Below, piece by piece: positions 55,878 to 64,000 of a stretch of DNA of 64,000 nt; within the stretch, counting starts at the first letter, position 1; each line of letters begins with the position of its first letter. The notes beneath the pieces were generated by a model, which was given only the letters and a program-made list of their open reading frames with translations, was not told where the DNA came from and did no database searches. A program made the position numbers and the translations under genes. The DNA comes from Rhodanobacter sp. A1T4 (GTDB taxonomy: Bacteria > Pseudomonadota > Gammaproteobacteria > Xanthomonadales > Rhodanobacteraceae), in contig NZ_JACHCP010000004.1 in assembly GCF_014207185.1 (NCBI RefSeq), forward strand, positions 434,001 through 498,000. Direction: 5' to 3'.

Positions 55878-56090
55878 AGTTCTGTTCAGCTGACAAGTTG
55901 CCCGACTCCATCTACCAAGGCAGGCCAATCATCGGCGGGAAGTGTCTGTGGCTCATGATGCAGGGCGCGCTGCGGCGTCTGGAGGAACGTACGTTGGCGC
56001 TGTCTTGCCTTCCGCTGATCTGACTACGCGGTATCGACAGCGAGAAAGGTACCTGTCGTAACGTCTCTAATGCTGGCGTCGCAAATTAAG
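55878..56090. other. Intergenic remainder
   Basis: With 55662-55857 this makes a stretch of almost 500 nt between the receptor start and the molybdenum-hydroxylase stop. Apart from the possible Fur box and the terminator at 56091 I see no gene or repeat. Confidence 0.4.
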
Positions 56091-56115
56091 AAAGCGGGTC
56101 TTCAAGACCCGCTTT
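56091..56115 (-). terminator. Terminator of the iorBA-like operon
   Basis: AAAGCGGGTC and GACCCGCTTT form a perfect stem with a TTCAA loop. On the minus strand it is followed by CTTAATTT. It lies 43 nt past the iorB stop. Confidence 0.8.
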
Positions 56116-56157
56116 CCCGAATGAAACTATCAACAGATTTATCCGCGCTGACAGATA

Positions 56158-58452
56158 TTACGACAGTCGCGACAGTTCCTTGGTCAGCGGCAATCGGCGG
56201 ATGCGTACGGCGGTGGCGCGGAACACGGCATTGGCGAGCGCCGGGGCGGCGGTGGGCATGGCCAGGAAGCTGGCGCCGGCGGGGTCGCGGTCACCGGACA
56301 CGGTAATCACTTCCACCGCATCGGGCAGCTGCGCCATGCTGGCAAGCGGGTAATCCTTGCCGCTGCGCTGCTGGATCTGGCCATCCTTGAAGGTGATGGA
56401 AAGATTCAGTGCGGTAGACAGCGCATCGAGCGTGGCGCCGGCGACCTGACCTTCCAGACCCATAGGGTTGATGATGCGGCCGACATCGACCGCGCAGACC
56501 ACGCGCTGGATCACGAGCTTCTGATCTTTCGACGCCACTTCGATGGCGTGCGCCACATAGGCACCGTTGAAATGCCAGCAGGCGATACCGAGACCGTTGA
56601 CGCTGTGCAGCCAGTTTTTCCATTCGATGCGATCGGCGACCAACTTGAGCACATTGATCAGCCGGCCGGTATCGAACGTGCCACCGCCGCTGAGCGGCAC
56701 CTCGCGCGCTTCGCCGAGCAGGCGCAGATGCGTGTCGAGCGGGTCCTCTTTCATGCTGTGCGCAATTTCGTCGATGAAGCTTTCCACCGCGAAGGCGTTG
56801 CTCAGGTGCGGCATGCTACGGGCCGGTCCGCGCGGAATCGCCGAGGTTTGCCCGTACCAGTCGCTGCGGTAGTTGGACACCAGTGCGGCGGGCAATTGAT
56901 CGACGTCGACTTCCGATGTCCACAGCCGACTGTCGGGTACGCCGCGGTTGACCAGTGTGGAGGCGCTGGCCATGCGTTGATTCCAGCCGGTGATCTGGCG
57001 CTTGTGATCGATCACGACACTGAGCTGATGCACGCTGCCGGAGCGGTAGTAGTCGTGGTCCAGATCCTGCTCGTGCGTCCACATCAGCCGCACGGATTTA
57101 TTGATGTCCTTGTTGGTTGCGAGCATGACCGCTTCGGCCACGTAATCGTGATCGAGTCGGCGACCGTAACCGCCGCCGACACGCGGTACGCTGATCTGGA
57201 TCTGGTCTGGTGTGAGACCGGTGAGGCGATGTACCACCGCCCATGCTTTTTGCGGCGCTTGCGTCGGCACGACCAGGGTGGCCTTGTCCTTTTCCACGCG
57301 AACCAGACAGTTCATGGGTTCGGCAGTGGCGTGCGCCAGCCACGGCTGAAAATAAGTGGCTTCCAGCCGGCGTGCGGCCTTTTTGCCCGCGGCATCGACG
57401 TCGCCATCGTTGCGCACGCGAGTGGTTGGGTCGGTCTTGCCGGCGAGTAGTGCGACAGCCTGTTGCTCCAGCGCATCGCTGCTTTCGCTGTTGCTGGCGC
57501 CGGGTTTCCACTTGAGCTTGAGCTTCTGGCGACCCTTCAGGGCGGACCAGGTGTCTTCGGCGACCACGGCCACGGCTATCGTGCTCAGCGTAGTGCCAGT
57601 CTGCTGCCCAGCCTCGGGATTGAGCTGCAGTACCTTCACCACGCCCTTGACCGCGAGCGTGTCGGTGAAGTCGATGCCATCCAACGTGCCGTCCGGCCAG
57701 GGGCAATGCACCACCACGGCGGTCAGCGTGTCGCCGTACTGCTGGTCGATCGCAAAACGCGTCTGGCCGGTGACGATTTCACGGGCGTCAACATCACCGG
57801 CCGGGTTACCGATCAGCTGATAGCGCTCGGCAGTTTTCAGCGGTGGGACGCTGTTGGGCATGTCGATCTTGCTGGCGTCTTCGATCAGGCTGCCGTAGGT
57901 AAAGCGGCGGCCGTCCAGCGCGATCACAGTGCCGGATTCGCAGCGCAGTCGGTCGGCCGGTACGCCGAGTCGACGCGCGGCAGCCTGCAGCAGTAGCCAA
58001 CGCGCCACTGCGCCAGCCTGGCGCAGGTCGGCCCACGCGGCTGAAATCGACCCGCCGGTGCCACCCACCTGGCGCCCGTAGATCCAGCTCGGCTCGCCAT
58101 TGTTGTTGGTTACGCCCAGGCCTAGCGACACCACGCTGACGCGGTTCCAGTCGGCGTCGAGCTCGTCGGCGATGATGCGTGGCAGTGAGGTGGCCACGCC
58201 GGTGCCGGTGTCCGGATCGCGCACACCGATCAGCACATTGCCGTCGGTATCAATGCGCACGTAGGCACCGATGCCGTAAAAGGTGTCGCCGAGCAGCGAT
58301 GGTGGCAACGGTACGTCGACATCGGCCGCGTCAGCCATGCGGATGCCGATCATCAACGCACCAGCGCCGCCGGCCAGCACCTGAAGAAAGCGGCGACGTG
58401 ACAGTCGAATGCCGCGATTGCTGACGTGATCGCTCAAGAGATCGTCGCTCAT
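56158..58452 (-). CDS. Molybdenum hydroxylase large subunit (IorB-like)
   Basis: 764 aa of the xanthine dehydrogenase/aldehyde oxidase family, isoquinoline 1-oxidoreductase beta-subunit type. A Tat signal SRRRFLQVLAGGAGALMIGI is present, so the enzyme is exported folded. Molybdopterin contacts include VGGGYGRRLDHDYVAEAVML, EPMNCLVRVEKDKATLVVPT and the late GLEGQVAGATLDALSTAL. The substrate is unknown; relatives oxidise aldehydes or N-heterocycles. It overlaps iorA by 4 nt. Electrons normally pass to the small subunit, which is atypical here. Confidence 0.9.
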   Translation of the reverse strand: MSDDLLSDHVSNRGIRLSRRRFLQVLAGGAGALMIGIRMADAADVDVPLPPSLLGDTFYGIGAYVRIDTDGNVLIGVRDPDTGTGVATSLPRIIADELDADWNRVSVVSLGLGVTNNNGEPSWIYGRQVGGTGGSISAAWADLRQAGAVARWLLLQAAARRLGVPADRLRCESGTVIALDGRRFTYGSLIEDASKIDMPNSVPPLKTAERYQLIGNPAGDVDAREIVTGQTRFAIDQQYGDTLTAVVVHCPWPDGTLDGIDFTDTLAVKGVVKVLQLNPEAGQQTGTTLSTIAVAVVAEDTWSALKGRQKLKLKWKPGASNSESSDALEQQAVALLAGKTDPTTRVRNDGDVDAAGKKAARRLEATYFQPWLAHATAEPMNCLVRVEKDKATLVVPTQAPQKAWAVVHRLTGLTPDQIQISVPRVGGGYGRRLDHDYVAEAVMLATNKDINKSVRLMWTHEQDLDHDYYRSGSVHQLSVVIDHKRQITGWNQRMASASTLVNRGVPDSRLWTSEVDVDQLPAALVSNYRSDWYGQTSAIPRGPARSMPHLSNAFAVESFIDEIAHSMKEDPLDTHLRLLGEAREVPLSGGGTFDTGRLINVLKLVADRIEWKNWLHSVNGLGIACWHFNGAYVAHAIEVASKDQKLVIQRVVCAVDVGRIINPMGLEGQVAGATLDALSTALNLSITFKDGQIQQRSGKDYPLASMAQLPDAVEVITVSGDRDPAGASFLAMPTAAPALANAVFRATAVRIRRLPLTKELSRLS

Positions 58453-58982
58453 GGCAGGCCTGCCTTGCCGGCGGCCACGCGCTTGATCGCGCGGCGCACG
58501 CGCGTCTGACAGCCACAGCGGCAGACGTTGGGTAGCGTGTCGATGTCGTCGTCGCTGGGTTGCTTCTTGCGCTTGAGCAGATCGACCGAGGCGATGATCC
58601 AGCCAGGCGTGCAGTAGCCGCAGCCGATCGCATCCTCGTCGATGAAGGCCTGCTGCACGGGATGTAGGGTGCCGTCGTTGGCGGCGAGGCCTTCGATGGT
58701 GACGATATCCATACCGCTGGCTTTGGCGACGGTTACCGAAATCGCGGAGGTCGCCTTACCCTTGAGCAGTATCAGGTCGGCGCCGTTCTCGCCGTGGTCG
58801 CCGCCGTACTTGGTGCCGGTGAGTCGCAGTACGTCACGCAGGTACCACAGCAGCGGCATCTGCGGATCACCCGTGTGGCGGTAGTTCTCGCCGTTGATCA
58901 GCAGGTCGATGCCGTCACGGATTTTGTCGGGCACGATGGTGCCGGTGGTTGCCGGCAGAGCCTGGGCTTGCGCAAGCGCCAT
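58449..58982 (-). CDS. (2Fe-2S) small subunit, IorA-like, N-terminal cluster cysteines missing
   Basis: 177 aa. The fold order is normal: ferredoxin-like N-half (PLLWYLRDVLRLTGTKYGGD), then the helical half with GCGYCTPGWIIASVDLL and VCRCGCQTRVRRAIKRV, where Cys121, 124, 154 and 156 can bind the second cluster. In relatives the N-half has a CxxxxCxxC motif plus a later Cys. Here the equivalents are Gly61, Asn66, Asp69 and about Ile81 (GGDHGENGADLI, ATSAIS). The first cluster is therefore probably absent. Coupled to the large subunit by overlap; start ATG 58982. Confidence 0.9.
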   Translation of the reverse strand: MALAQAQALPATTGTIVPDKIRDGIDLLINGENYRHTGDPQMPLLWYLRDVLRLTGTKYGGDHGENGADLILLKGKATSAISVTVAKASGMDIVTIEGLAANDGTLHPVQQAFIDEDAIGCGYCTPGWIIASVDLLKRKKQPSDDDIDTLPNVCRCGCQTRVRRAIKRVAAGKAGLP

Positions 58983-59039
58983 TCAAAATCTCCTCAAAAG
59001 CTGTCCACGCATTGTCGCATTGCTTAGGCGGCAACCGCT

Positions 59040-59200
59040 GAACAACCTGCGCCACTTGTGGCAAGCATTGCGGAACAGCTGACGCCACTTGTGGCAAACA
59101 CTACGACCTGAAGCCGAATAGACGACGCCACTTGTGGCAAGCATTACGGCTTGAAGCCGAATAAACGACGCCACTTGTGGCAAACACTACGGCTTGAGGC
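59040..59200. repeat. Tandem repeat with GCCACTTGTGGC dyad at permease 3' end
   Basis: The dyad GCCAC-TT-GTGGC occurs at 59051, 59084, 59127 and 59170, spaced 33, 43 and 43 nt. The last two units share a 43-nt repeat that includes ACGGCTTGAAGCCGAATA, a copy of the permease's own C-terminal codons. It therefore looks like tandem duplication of the gene end and downstream hairpin, between the permease stop and the iorA start. Confidence 0.85.
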
Positions 59201-60512
59201 CGAATAGACGACGCCAGATGAAATACACCGGCGCGCCTGCGGCGATAATCGCCAGCCCGATGCCTGCGTTCATGGGGTTGTCGCGCATCGTCGCCAGTAC
59301 CACCCATGCGATCACGGCAATGAATATCAGCGGCATCAAGGGATAGCCAGGCACTCGAAAGCGCGCTGTAGCATCGTCGTGGCGGCGATACCAGAACAGC
59401 GTGGACACGCCCACTGCGCAGGCCAGCCAATCGCCGAAGGTGGCGTAATCCAGCAACTGGCCGTAGGTGCCCGAGAGGGTCAATACGATGGACCATGCGA
59501 TCAGCAGCAGCAGCGCGATGTTCGGCGTGTGATAGCGCGGATGCAGTCGTGCCACCGAGCGGAAAAACAGCCCATCCTCGCCCATGACCTGCAGCACGCG
59601 CGCACCGGCAACCAAGGTGATGTTGCAGAAGCCCAGCGCGGAAATCGCTACGCCCAGCGCGATCACCCGCGCACCGATCGGGCCGAACACCTGTTGCATG
59701 ACGTCCGCCGCGGGCGCGTGACTGGCCGCCAGTCCGGCATGTCCCAGCACGGCCAGATAAGCCACGTTGACCAGCACATAGGCCACGATCACCAGCAGCA
59801 TGCCCAGCATCAGCGCGCGGGGCAGCGTACGCTGGGGATCGTGGATTTCGCCGGCCAGATTGTTGAGGTAGGTGAAACCCGAATAGGCGAAGAGCACCGG
59901 CAGCGCCGCACCCATGAAGCCCACGCCGTGACGCGCAGGGTCCGCCGCCAGCACCTGGCCGTGACCCGCGCCAGCAAGAAACAGTCCGCACGCCACCAGC
60001 GCAGCCACTGCCAGCAGCTTGAGTAAGGCGAATAGGTTCTGGATCTGCGCGCCCAGCTTCAATCCAAATAAATTGAGGCCGGCCACGATAACCAATGCGC
60101 CAACCGTCAGTGGCAGTCCCCACGCCGCCGGAGGCAGGCCAAACAGAGCACACGCATAGCTGGCGAAGATCGTCGCCACAGCGGCACTCGATCCCGAATA
60201 GATCACCAGCAGCATCGTCCAGCCGAACAGGAAGCCGGCCAGTGGGCCAAACGCCTCGCGCATATAGACATAGCTGCCGCCCGCCTGCGGCCGTCGTGCC
60301 CCCAGTTCGGCATAGCAGAGTGCACCAATCAGCGTGAGCACGCCGGCGCCCACCCACATCAGCAAAAGCGTCAGCCCCGAATCAGTGCGCTGCGCGGCAA
60401 TGCCGGGGTTGAGAAAAATGCCGCCGCCGATAATCCCGCCCACCACAATCAGGGCGGCGTCCCACGGGCGAAGGCTGCGGAGATAACCGGTGGGTATCGG
60501 AGAGGAACTCAT
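59187..60512 (-). CDS. APC-family amino-acid permease
   Basis: 441 aa with about twelve membrane helices. The N-terminal LRPWDAALIVVGGIIGGGIF is the APC substrate/cation motif (GxxIGGGIF), followed by GALCYAELGARRPQAGGSYV. The family (SteT/LAT-like) exchanges or takes up amino acids; the substrate is unknown. The C-terminus ends YFIWRRLFGLKP. Its last codons are duplicated in the repeat downstream. Confidence 0.92.
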   Translation of the reverse strand: MSSSPIPTGYLRSLRPWDAALIVVGGIIGGGIFLNPGIAAQRTDSGLTLLLMWVGAGVLTLIGALCYAELGARRPQAGGSYVYMREAFGPLAGFLFGWTMLLVIYSGSSAAVATIFASYACALFGLPPAAWGLPLTVGALVIVAGLNLFGLKLGAQIQNLFALLKLLAVAALVACGLFLAGAGHGQVLAADPARHGVGFMGAALPVLFAYSGFTYLNNLAGEIHDPQRTLPRALMLGMLLVIVAYVLVNVAYLAVLGHAGLAASHAPAADVMQQVFGPIGARVIALGVAISALGFCNITLVAGARVLQVMGEDGLFFRSVARLHPRYHTPNIALLLLIAWSIVLTLSGTYGQLLDYATFGDWLACAVGVSTLFWYRRHDDATARFRVPGYPLMPLIFIAVIAWVVLATMRDNPMNAGIGLAIIAAGAPVYFIWRRLFGLKP

Positions 60513-60620
60513 TCACCAGGCCATGGTTGAAAACAACGCAAGAGCATGGCGTTTCAATGGAGTGGCAGCAAGTCCCTGCAACGCCGTCGTTACGCACGAA
60601 TCAGCGCACGTCCTGCAAGT

Positions 60621-60652
60621 CGCTGACGGTGGTGATATCGCCACCGTCAGCG
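60621..60652. repeat. Perfect inverted repeat in intergenic region
   Basis: CGCTGACGGTGG and CCACCGTCAGCG (12 bp arms, 8-nt loop) lie between the permease start and the S53 peptidase stop. No T-tract follows on either strand, so it is recorded as a hairpin and only possibly a terminator for the peptidase. Confidence 0.6.
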
Positions 60653-60670
60653 TCCCGTTTCCACGACTAA

Positions 60671-62626
60671 TCAGCGACGAAAGCTGAAGAGTCCACTTTT
60701 CAGGTACAGATCCAGATTGGCGACGTCCAGCGTGCCGATGCCGGCGCCCGGCTCATAGCCATGTTTTCCCTGGTAGAACCAGTTGTCGCCTGCACGGATG
60801 TCAGTGAACGGTGTGTATTTGCCGTAGCCGAAGATGTTCTGCATTGCATAGACCTGCGGATTCCACAGACCGATACGATGATGATTGCTCTGTGTCAGCA
60901 GGGCGCTGATACCGTTGAGCTGCGGCGCCACGAAGCTGGTGCCGCCTTCGGAAATCAGGCCGCCATCGGAGGTCGATACCACCGTATAGCCGGTTTCCGG
61001 ATCCGCGTTGAGCGCGATATCCGGCACGTTGCGGCCACGGAAGTGGGCAGGCAATTCCAGCAGCGTGGTGGGACCGGCGCTGGGGTCGTCATACGACAGC
61101 GATTGCTTGGTTTCGCTGGTACGGATGCCCGACGTGAACAGCTGATAGAACGGCGTACGCCAGTAGACGCTGACGCCGCCGCCGCCGCCGACCGAAAACA
61201 CGTCGACGACCCCGACTCCGAAATTGGTGTCGAAGTAGTTCTGTAGATAATCCCAACCCCAGACACTTTCCTGCGTGACCGACGCGGTGGGTCCACCGCT
61301 GAAGCTGTAGGTATAGGGACGCGTGGTGCCGCCGGCCGCGGTGATGTACGGATCGGAAGCGGGCGAGTCCACCGTCAGTGGTGCCGTGTAGGTGCCTGGT
61401 GTGGTGCCCACGCCGAGGCCGCGCACGGTGTCATAGGCGCCGGAGTCGCCACTGGCAGCGAATACCGACTGTCCCTGCGCCGCCGCCTCGAGGAAGATCT
61501 GGTGGAACGTCTGCAGGTCGCCTACGTCGCTGGTGTCGGTAACGCTGGCACCGGTGACATTGAGCGCCGCGAAGTTGTAGATTTCCGGGCCGCCCCAGCT
61601 GGTGGAAATGCTGTCGGCTTTGTTGTCGGAGACGGCCTGCGCGAATGCGTCGACAAAACCGTTGCCTGCGTTCGGCGCGTCATACACGATGATGTTGGCA
61701 TCCGGTGCAAGGCCGCCAGACTGCTCCACGTCGAGTGCGGTTTCGCCGCTGCCGTCGTCGATCACGCCGCCACCGTCGATATGCACCTGGGTGATGCGAT
61801 TGGGCTTGGTGGTCAGGCCGATATCGGTCCAGTAGGTCTGCGCATCGGCCGGATAAAAGTTGGACAGCGTTACGATGGCGACGGTACTGCCCTTGCCGGT
61901 AACGCCATGCTTGTACAACGGATTGATGTTGTAAAAATTGGCGACATCGCCGACGGTGAAACTGCCGGGCTCGCCCGTGGCGGTGGGGTTGCCGGTGGAA
62001 GCGCTGGCGGTTTCTGTCAGTGCCGTGGTGGCAAGCTTCGATTTCAGGCTTGGCTTGGTGGGTACGCCGGATACGTTCAGTGCCTGGATCCGGTGTGACA
62101 GATATTTTTTCTCACTGTTCAGGCCGGACGTCGCCACGACCAGATTGGCCACCGCGGATGGCAGCAGGACAGTGGACGAAGGGCGATGAAACCGCTGTCC
62201 GGACGCCGTCGATACGTAGCTGTGGATGGGCGTACTGAACGCTGCACCAAACTGGGCGAGCGTGCCGGTGGCGCGGATCGTCATGTGGTTGTCCAGCACC
62301 TGGCTGGTCAATCCTTTCTGCTTGAGGAACGTCTGTACCTGCGCAATTTCCGCCGCAGTGGCGCCGTACTGGCTGGCAAACTGGCTGGTGGTCAGAAATT
62401 GCTGAAAATGGGCGCTTCCCGGTGTCACGGTGTCCTGGATGTATTGCTCCAGTGCCGGCTGGTTATGCAACTTGAGCGTCAGCGTGACGGTGGTCGTCTG
62501 GCTGCCGGAAGCCACTCCCATGTCGACATCGGGTTGTGCGTTGGCGGCAAGGGAGGCGCTGCTGAAACTGGCGAATGCCACGGCGAGGGAGGTTGCCAGG
62601 GCCGTGCGATGAAAATGGCGGGTCAT
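60671..62626 (-). CDS. Secreted S53 (sedolisin/pseudomonalisin-like) serine-carboxyl protease
   Basis: 651 aa. A signal peptide (HFHRTALATSLAVAFASFSS) is followed by a pro-kumamolisin activation domain (about 35-175; QFLTTSQFASQYGATAAEIA) and the catalytic domain. The Glu-Asp pair is in SGETALDVEQSGGLAPDANI, oxyanion Asp in FAASGDSGAYDTV and nucleophile Ser in EGGTSFVAPQLNGISALL. A C-terminal Ca-binding loop includes DIRAGDNWFYQGKHGY. Acid-active extracellular endopeptidase, fitting an acid-tolerant soil bacterium. Confidence 0.95.
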   Translation of the reverse strand: MTRHFHRTALATSLAVAFASFSSASLAANAQPDVDMGVASGSQTTTVTLTLKLHNQPALEQYIQDTVTPGSAHFQQFLTTSQFASQYGATAAEIAQVQTFLKQKGLTSQVLDNHMTIRATGTLAQFGAAFSTPIHSYVSTASGQRFHRPSSTVLLPSAVANLVVATSGLNSEKKYLSHRIQALNVSGVPTKPSLKSKLATTALTETASASTGNPTATGEPGSFTVGDVANFYNINPLYKHGVTGKGSTVAIVTLSNFYPADAQTYWTDIGLTTKPNRITQVHIDGGGVIDDGSGETALDVEQSGGLAPDANIIVYDAPNAGNGFVDAFAQAVSDNKADSISTSWGGPEIYNFAALNVTGASVTDTSDVGDLQTFHQIFLEAAAQGQSVFAASGDSGAYDTVRGLGVGTTPGTYTAPLTVDSPASDPYITAAGGTTRPYTYSFSGGPTASVTQESVWGWDYLQNYFDTNFGVGVVDVFSVGGGGGVSVYWRTPFYQLFTSGIRTSETKQSLSYDDPSAGPTTLLELPAHFRGRNVPDIALNADPETGYTVVSTSDGGLISEGGTSFVAPQLNGISALLTQSNHHRIGLWNPQVYAMQNIFGYGKYTPFTDIRAGDNWFYQGKHGYEPGAGIGTLDVANLDLYLKSGLFSFRR

Positions 62627-63051
62627 CGGAGTTCCTTCTTAGGATAGAAGACGCTGACACTTAATCCACGACACGACCCTGGTTTATCGCTGCCAGGCGG
62701 CATCGCTTCCGGTCAGGCTGTAAGCGCTACATCAAGAAATACCCTATAAGCGGCGAAACACGTCCCCCCTGTCGTTCGGTGCCACGCCTCGTCGCAAATT
62801 ACCGCAGTCCGGTGTGAAAGTGGGCAAGGCTGAAGTCGAAAGTTCTTGCGAAATTGTCCGTGCCGGGAGAAGTCTGCGTTTTCAACGGGACAGGCAGCGA
62901 TGGCGGCATCACGGCGTGATGCGCAATACCGTCGATGCCATCAGAACCCCTGCCATAAACATGAATTCCTTAATTTGACCCGAATTTGTAATATGCGTCG
63001 CCCGCATGCATGAGGCGGCGGGCTGGAAGCAACAACACAGGGGAAACATAA
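62627..63051. other. Intergenic region between divergent genes
   Basis: 425 nt between the S53 peptidase (-) and the outer-membrane protein (+). It presumably carries both promoters. It is AT-richer near 62940-63050, but no convincing -35/-10 pair or operator is identified. No gene seen. Confidence 0.45.
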
Positions 63052-63636
63052 ATGAAGCAGATTCAAATGATCGCCGTTGCTGGCGTGCTGGCGGCTGTCT
63101 CGGGTAGCGCTTTGGCCACCGATCAGGGAGCATTTTTCATCAACGGCAATCTTGGCCAGTCGACATATCACGAAAGCGGATTCAACGACAACACGGACAC
63201 CAGCGGTGCGATTCGCGCCGGCTACAGCTGGCAGAGCTACAAGGTCGATTTCGGCGTGGAAGCCGGCTATGTCGGTCTGGGTACGGCCACAACCAATCTG
63301 TCCACGGGTCTGCCGGGTGTGACCGAGAAATTCAGCGTGAAAGTCAAGGGGCCGCTGGTGGGTCTGAACATCAAGTACAAGTTCGAGAACCAGATGTTTG
63401 TCTCCGCGCGCGGAGGTCTTTTTCATTCATCGGTAGATGCCAACGTCGAAGACTTCGGTTCGGAGCGTTTCCATGGCAACGGCGGTTATGTCGGTGCCGC
63501 GGTGGGCTACGATTTCAACCAGCATTTCAGCCTGGGTCTGGCGTACGACGGTTATCACGCTCGTATCAATAGCGGCGAAGTGAAAGGCAACGAGAGCATT
63601 GGCGTGTATTCCGGTTTTGCTGAATACCGCTTCTAA
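63052..63636 (+). CDS. Small outer-membrane beta-barrel protein
   Basis: 194 aa with a signal peptide (MKQIQMIAVAGVLAAVSGSA, cut after LA-T). Alternating strands typical of an 8-stranded OmpA/OmpW-like barrel follow: VDFGVEAGYVGLGTA, NIKYKFENQMFVSARGGLFH, NGGYVGAAVGYDFNQHFSLG. A terminal aromatic, FAEYRF, is the BAM signal. Ligand or function unknown. A strong terminator follows. Confidence 0.88.
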   Translation: MKQIQMIAVAGVLAAVSGSALATDQGAFFINGNLGQSTYHESGFNDNTDTSGAIRAGYSWQSYKVDFGVEAGYVGLGTATTNLSTGLPGVTEKFSVKVKGPLVGLNIKYKFENQMFVSARGGLFHSSVDANVEDFGSERFHGNGGYVGAAVGYDFNQHFSLGLAYDGYHARINSGEVKGNESIGVYSGFAEYRF

Positions 63637-63650
63637 GGCAGCGTCTTTGT

Positions 63651-63690
63651 AAAAACAACAGCGGCCGCATTCGCGGCCGTTGTTGTTTTT
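63651..63690 (+). terminator. Terminator after the outer-membrane protein gene
   Basis: ACAACAGCGGCCG and CGGCCGTTGTTGT form a long stem around CATTCG, flanked by A5 and T5, so it also serves the minus-strand PhzF gene. Confidence 0.92.
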
Positions 63691-63716
63691 AACCTGGTTG
63701 TGAATGCACAGCCGGT

Positions 63717-64000
63717 TCAGTTCAGCCGTAGTTCTCCGTGTACGCCGATCACACAGGCGCCGCCAATCGTGATCGCCGATGTGGTGATATCGACGTTGAC
63801 TTCCACGAGGCCATTGCGGCCCACCTCGCGGCCCTGGCTTGCGCGATAGCGTTGGCCATAAGCGGCGAGTCCGTTCGTTTCCTGCAGATACGCCGCTATC
63901 GCAGCATTTGCGCTGCCGGTGACGGGATCTTCGGGCATGCCGTCAGCTGGGCAGAATGCGCGCACGGCCATCGCGGTATTACTGTTGTGCTCGCGCCCGA
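63717..64000 (-). CDS. PhzF family isomerase (C-terminal part)
   Basis: The frame is open to the window edge and reads REHNSNTAMAVRAFCPADGM, then PEDPVTGSANAAIAAYLQE, the second-half signature of the PhzF/diaminopimelate-epimerase-fold family (the Asp-Pro-Val-Thr-Gly-Ser-Ala loop). It ends GVHGELRLN at 63717. Only about 94 residues are present; the N-terminal half with the catalytic Glu lies beyond the window. Substrate unknown. Confidence 0.88.
   Translation of the reverse strand, partial: GREHNSNTAMAVRAFCPADGMPEDPVTGSANAAIAAYLQETNGLAAYGQRYRASQGREVGRNGLVEVNVDITTSAITIGGACVIGVHGELRLN

Noticed and set aside
59040..59200. CRISPR-like repeat array
   Set aside because: Repeats are short dyads, the intervening sequences are themselves repeated, one unit is coding, and no cas genes are near.

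Overview
The window is a high-GC gammaproteobacterial chromosome segment. Gene order (ruvB-ybgC-tolQRAB-pal-cpoB-queE-queC-tRNA-Lys), the ahpC/ahpD/oxyR set and the protein sequences point to the Xanthomonadales, most likely a Rhodanobacteraceae such as Dyella, Rhodanobacter or Frateuria. The genus is an inference from remembered sequence style; no search was run.

Layout. 1-7450: end of ruvB, the Tol-Pal envelope operon, two queuosine-precursor genes (queE, queC) and tRNA-Lys with a terminator. 7494-18600: housekeeping genes (glnS with a deaminase and a VTT membrane protein, apt), the peroxide-stress set oxyR/ahpC/ahpD, a secreted M1 aminopeptidase and a lipoprotein esterase. 18772-25700: a very large unknown membrane protein overlapping prmC, then dxs. 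25800-34300: small transporter, HNH, SapC, GNAT, acyl-CoA dehydrogenase, LEA-like lipoprotein and SET-domain genes, and an EF-G-like GTPase that stops after domain III. 34305-37309: two tandem paralogous proline-rich membrane proteins sharing a C-terminal domain.

37384-40810 is an accessory island that I read as an integron gene-cassette array without an integrase in view: four small AT-richer cassette ORFs, two intact attC sites, and a third attC split by a 1.54-kb IS110/IS1111-group element inserted directly after the R'' core. The transposase has one in-frame TGA. The long non-coding stretch on its 3' side, where IS1111-group elements encode their guide (seek/bridge) RNA, contains a 9-nt match to the attC arm next to the insertion. 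This is the most unusual part of the window.

40920-45212: a PepSY / TonB-receptor / DUF2946 metal-uptake-like cluster. 45498-45682: a clear cobalamin riboswitch pointing into a valine-degradation operon (mmsA, acyl-CoA dehydrogenase, enoyl-CoA hydratase, 3-hydroxyisobutyryl-CoA hydrolase, mmsB) that ends, translationally coupled, in the queuosine gene queH. 52078-55661: a second PepSY / TonB siderophore-receptor cluster with a possible Fur box. 56158-58982: a two-gene molybdenum hydroxylase (IorB/IorA-like) whose small subunit has lost the four cysteines of one [2Fe-2S] cluster. 59187-64000: an amino-acid permease with tandem repeats at its 3' end, a secreted S53 (sedolisin) protease, a small outer-membrane beta-barrel and the end of a PhzF-family gene.
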